A stretch of DNA of 64,000 bases, from the NCBI RefSeq assembly GCF_000067165.1, contig NC_010162.1, forward strand, positions 10,714,501-10,778,500. The letters run 5' to 3'. A program made the position numbers and the translations under genes. Below are positions 62,014-64,000 of the stretch, one piece after another (the first letter of the stretch is position 1; every line of letters starts with the position of its first letter). The stretch comes from Sorangium cellulosum So ce56 (GTDB taxonomy: Bacteria; Myxococcota_A; Polyangia; Polyangiales; Polyangiaceae). The notes beneath the pieces were generated by a model. The model had not been told where the DNA came from and did no database searches. It saw only the letters and a list, made by a program, of their open reading frames with translations.

Positions 62014-64000
62014 TCAGGGATTGAACGTCGCGACGAAGATGTCGGAGCCGCCGGCGTGGGGGATGGGGCCGGTCCCGAAGTCGACCGCCGCGCTCGCAGC
62101 CCCTGTGAGGGCGATCACGCCGCTCGGCGAGATCGCGATGCCATGTGCGCTGGCGCCGAAGCTGAGGGTCCAGAGCTCGGCGCCGCTCGGGTCGAGCTTG
62201 GCGAGCCCGTCTCCGGCGACGACGATGTTACCAGCGGAATCGAGCGCGAGCGCATCGCCGAAGGGGATCGAGTCGCTGAACACGTGGGCACCCGCGGCGT
62301 CCAGCTTGAGGAGCACGGGGCCGGCGGGCAGCACGCCGCCGCCGAGATCGACGGTCCCGTCCGTGGTGCCGACCACGAAGACCTCGTCAGCCGCATCGAC
62401 GGCCACCGACCAGTCCGCCTTCCACGCGCCGCCAGGGGCGATCGACGGATCCGGCGCGAACGGGCGGCTCCAGAGCACGGCGCCGGTCGGGTCGAACTTG
62501 TTGACCGTGAGATACCCTGCGTCGGCCTGCGGTGCGGTCACGGTCAGCGCGTTGCCCGCGCTGTCGATCGCGAGATCGGCGTGGTATTCCAGGGTAGTGA
62601 AATAGTCCTCCTCGTCGGGAGGGGGCGTGATCCTGTGTTTCCAGAGAACATCGCCGCCAGGGCTCAGCTTCAACAGGTAGGCACCGTTCGCCCAGTGGTC
62701 GACGTAGACCAGGTAGGTGTTGCCGAGCGCATCGACGGCGATACGCTCGGGAACGCTGTAGCTCTCGAGCGCGTCCGACGTGTAGATGGGCGCTTGACTC
62801 CAGATGGCCTTGCCATCGCGGTCGAGCTTGGCCACGAAGCCCACGGTATTGTGGCCCGGTTCGAAGGGGGGGAGGCACTGGTTCAACACCCTGTCGGCGC
62901 CACCCGAGTATGTGCCGGCGAGCAGGAGGTCGCCGTTGCCATCGACGGCCATGACGAGCGGGTGGCCGCTCGTCAGGCGCTCGCTCCAGAGCGGCGCGCC
63001 CGATGGATCGAGCTTGAGCAGGAAGTGCCTTCCGGGCGGGGAGGTCAGAGGGCCCGCGCCGAAGTCGATGGTTCCTGTGAAGGTGCCGGTGACATAGTAG
63101 TTGCCTGCGGCATCGCTCGCGATGTTCAGGCCCTCGTCGGCGCCGGTGCTGCCGAACCCGCGCGCCCACGACAGCATGGGGCAATGGGGGTCGCCGTCGC
63201 AGCTCTCGTCCTCCGGCGTGGAGCAGAGCTCCTCGGCAGGCGTCACCTCGCCCACGCAGGCGCCGAAGCCAAGGCCGCTGGGCCGGCAGGTCTGCGTCCC
63301 CGCAGCGCAGGGTCCGACGCCCCTGGTCCCGGCAGGGCCGGAGTAGCACGCGATGACCGAGCCCGGCACGCACGTCTCGGACGGGTCTCCGCCGCCGCCG
63401 TCGCTGCCGCCGCTGCCTCCTCCCTCGCCGCCGTCGCCGCTCGACGGCGGATTGAACGTGGCAGCATAGATATCCCAGCCTGCTGTATACGCGATCGGGC
63501 CGGTCCCGAAGTCCACAGGGCCACTCACGACGCCGGTGACGGCGACCGCGCCGTTCGGGGAGATGGCCATGTCCGCTACCGAGGCCGCGAAGTCGCGCGT
63601 CCAGAGCTCGGTGCCGCTCGGGTCGAGCATCGTGAGCCCACGCCCGCCGAGGAAGATGTTGTCCGCAGGGTCGACCGCGATGTTGCCGGTGTGGCGGACG
63701 GGCTGGGTGAACACTTCCTCGCCGTCCTGATCCAGCTTGATGACAGCTCCCTCGACCAACACGAGGATCTCGCCCGCCGAGTTGGCAGCCACCTTGCCAC
63801 GAAAGCCGTAGTCGTCCAATCTCCGGGACCAGAGCAAATTTCCATCCGGAGAGAGCTTCGAGACGTACGTGTAGAGGGCAATGTAGTCGCCGTCGATACC
63901 TGCTGAATTCACTGTCACCACGTTGCCGGCGCTGTCGAGCGCGAGGTTCATGTGGAAGCTCGGGCTGCCCGGAGTGCTACGCCTCCAGAGGACATTGCCC
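62014..64000 (-). CDS. Large SBBP-type beta-propeller protein with MopE-like Cys linker (5' end outside window)
   Basis: The frame is open through the right edge, so the N-terminus and signal are missing; more than 660 residues are visible. Two propeller blocks of SBBP/NHL-like blades (LDSAGNVV, KLSPDGNLLWSR, ALDSAGNIVVAG) flank a Gly-rich linker and a Cys-rich insert (SETCVPGSVIACYSGPAGTRGVGPCAAGTQTCRPSGLGFGACVGEVTPAEELC...CDGDPHC). This insert matches the myxobacterial 'putative metal-binding/MopE' linker. Both blocks end in near-identical VDFGTGPI...ATFNP phrases, so the halves are duplicated. Probably a secreted or surface protein. Confidence 0.85.
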   Translation of the reverse strand, partial: GNVLWRRSTPGSPSFHMNLALDSAGNVVTVNSAGIDGDYIALYTYVSKLSPDGNLLWSRRLDDYGFRGKVAANSAGEILVLVEGAVIKLDQDGEEVFTQPVRHTGNIAVDPADNIFLGGRGLTMLDPSGTELWTRDFAASVADMAISPNGAVAVTGVVSGPVDFGTGPIAYTAGWDIYAATFNPPSSGDGGEGGGSGGSDGGGGDPSETCVPGSVIACYSGPAGTRGVGPCAAGTQTCRPSGLGFGACVGEVTPAEELCSTPEDESCDGDPHCPMLSWARGFGSTGADEGLNIASDAAGNYYVTGTFTGTIDFGAGPLTSPPGRHFLLKLDPSGAPLWSERLTSGHPLVMAVDGNGDLLLAGTYSGGADRVLNQCLPPFEPGHNTVGFVAKLDRDGKAIWSQAPIYTSDALESYSVPERIAVDALGNTYLVYVDHWANGAYLLKLSPGGDVLWKHRITPPPDEEDYFTTLEYHADLAIDSAGNALTVTAPQADAGYLTVNKFDPTGAVLWSRPFAPDPSIAPGGAWKADWSVAVDAADEVFVVGTTDGTVDLGGGVLPAGPVLLKLDAAGAHVFSDSIPFGDALALDSAGNIVVAGDGLAKLDPSGAELWTLSFGASAHGIAISPSGVIALTGAASAAVDFGTGPIPHAGGSDIFVATFNP

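Overview
The window is very G+C-rich and carries genes typical of a large-genome myxobacterium: many lipoproteins with Gly/Ser/Ala-rich linkers, Ser/Thr kinases, a kinase/AAA/histidine-kinase hybrid, Rpn-type nucleases, MopE-like proteins, and an sce7725/sce7726 pair named after Sorangium cellulosum loci. A Sorangium-like member of the Polyangiales is the most likely source; this is inference from gene content.

Layout. 1-2234: two coupled zinc-ribbon/beta-propeller genes (the first runs off the left edge). 2.6-7.9 kb: a fibro-slime lipoprotein, two tiny Cys-rich lipoproteins, a metallophosphoesterase strikingly like RNA-lariat debranching enzyme, a subtilase and a glycine-rich RRM protein. 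8.0-18.3 kb: enolase, an orphan tssL/short-tssM pair, a 1.8-kaa pseudokinase-AAA-GAF-PAS-HWE kinase coupled to a single-domain response regulator, and an Hsp20 with a strong terminator. 18.4-23.2 kb: a DsbA-like lipoprotein, then a three-gene unit of a Cys-rich EF-hand/CxxCH lipoprotein, a DUF692 (MNIO) enzyme and its DUF2063 partner, and an XRE regulator with a duplicated promoter-like element. 23.4-33.3 kb: zinc-ribbon membrane protein, AraC regulator, tandem PPOX-domain protein, lipoprotein phosphoesterase, envelope proteins, a YhhQ-type transporter, a poorly coding 1.2-kb stretch and an LRR protein. 33.4-40.1 kb: SUV3-type RNA helicase, an Rpn nuclease gene broken by an amber codon, a Ser/Thr kinase with hexapeptide repeats, and a nitroreductase.

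40.7-46.4 kb is the most unusual part. An array of ~42-44-bp repeats is split by a 5,440-bp element (40834-46273) with inverted ends GGTAATGGTCA(A/G)TTTTG and an exact 8-bp target duplication GGGCGGCG. Removing the element and one copy of the duplication restores a complete repeat unit. It encodes an IS1-family transposase and carries the sce7726/sce7725 pair (sce7726 looks like a PD-(D/E)XK nuclease), a coupled HTH/sigma-like pair and a small membrane protein next to a perfect CRP-type palindrome. The sce7725/7726 genes have visibly lower G+C than their surroundings. I read this as an IS1-like transposon with a possible defence or mobility cargo.

46.6-64.0 kb: Tat-exported aldo/keto reductase, octaheme cytochrome with HEAT/TPR tail, lipoprotein sulfatase, an ArsR-methyltransferase regulator followed by metH and a GST (a methionine-cycle unit), an atypical-composition segment with an Ig-like/SleB-like protein that appears to have truncated a kelch gene, a PHB-depolymerase-like esterase and a large beta-propeller protein that runs off the right edge. 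No rRNA, tRNA or CRISPR array was recognised.
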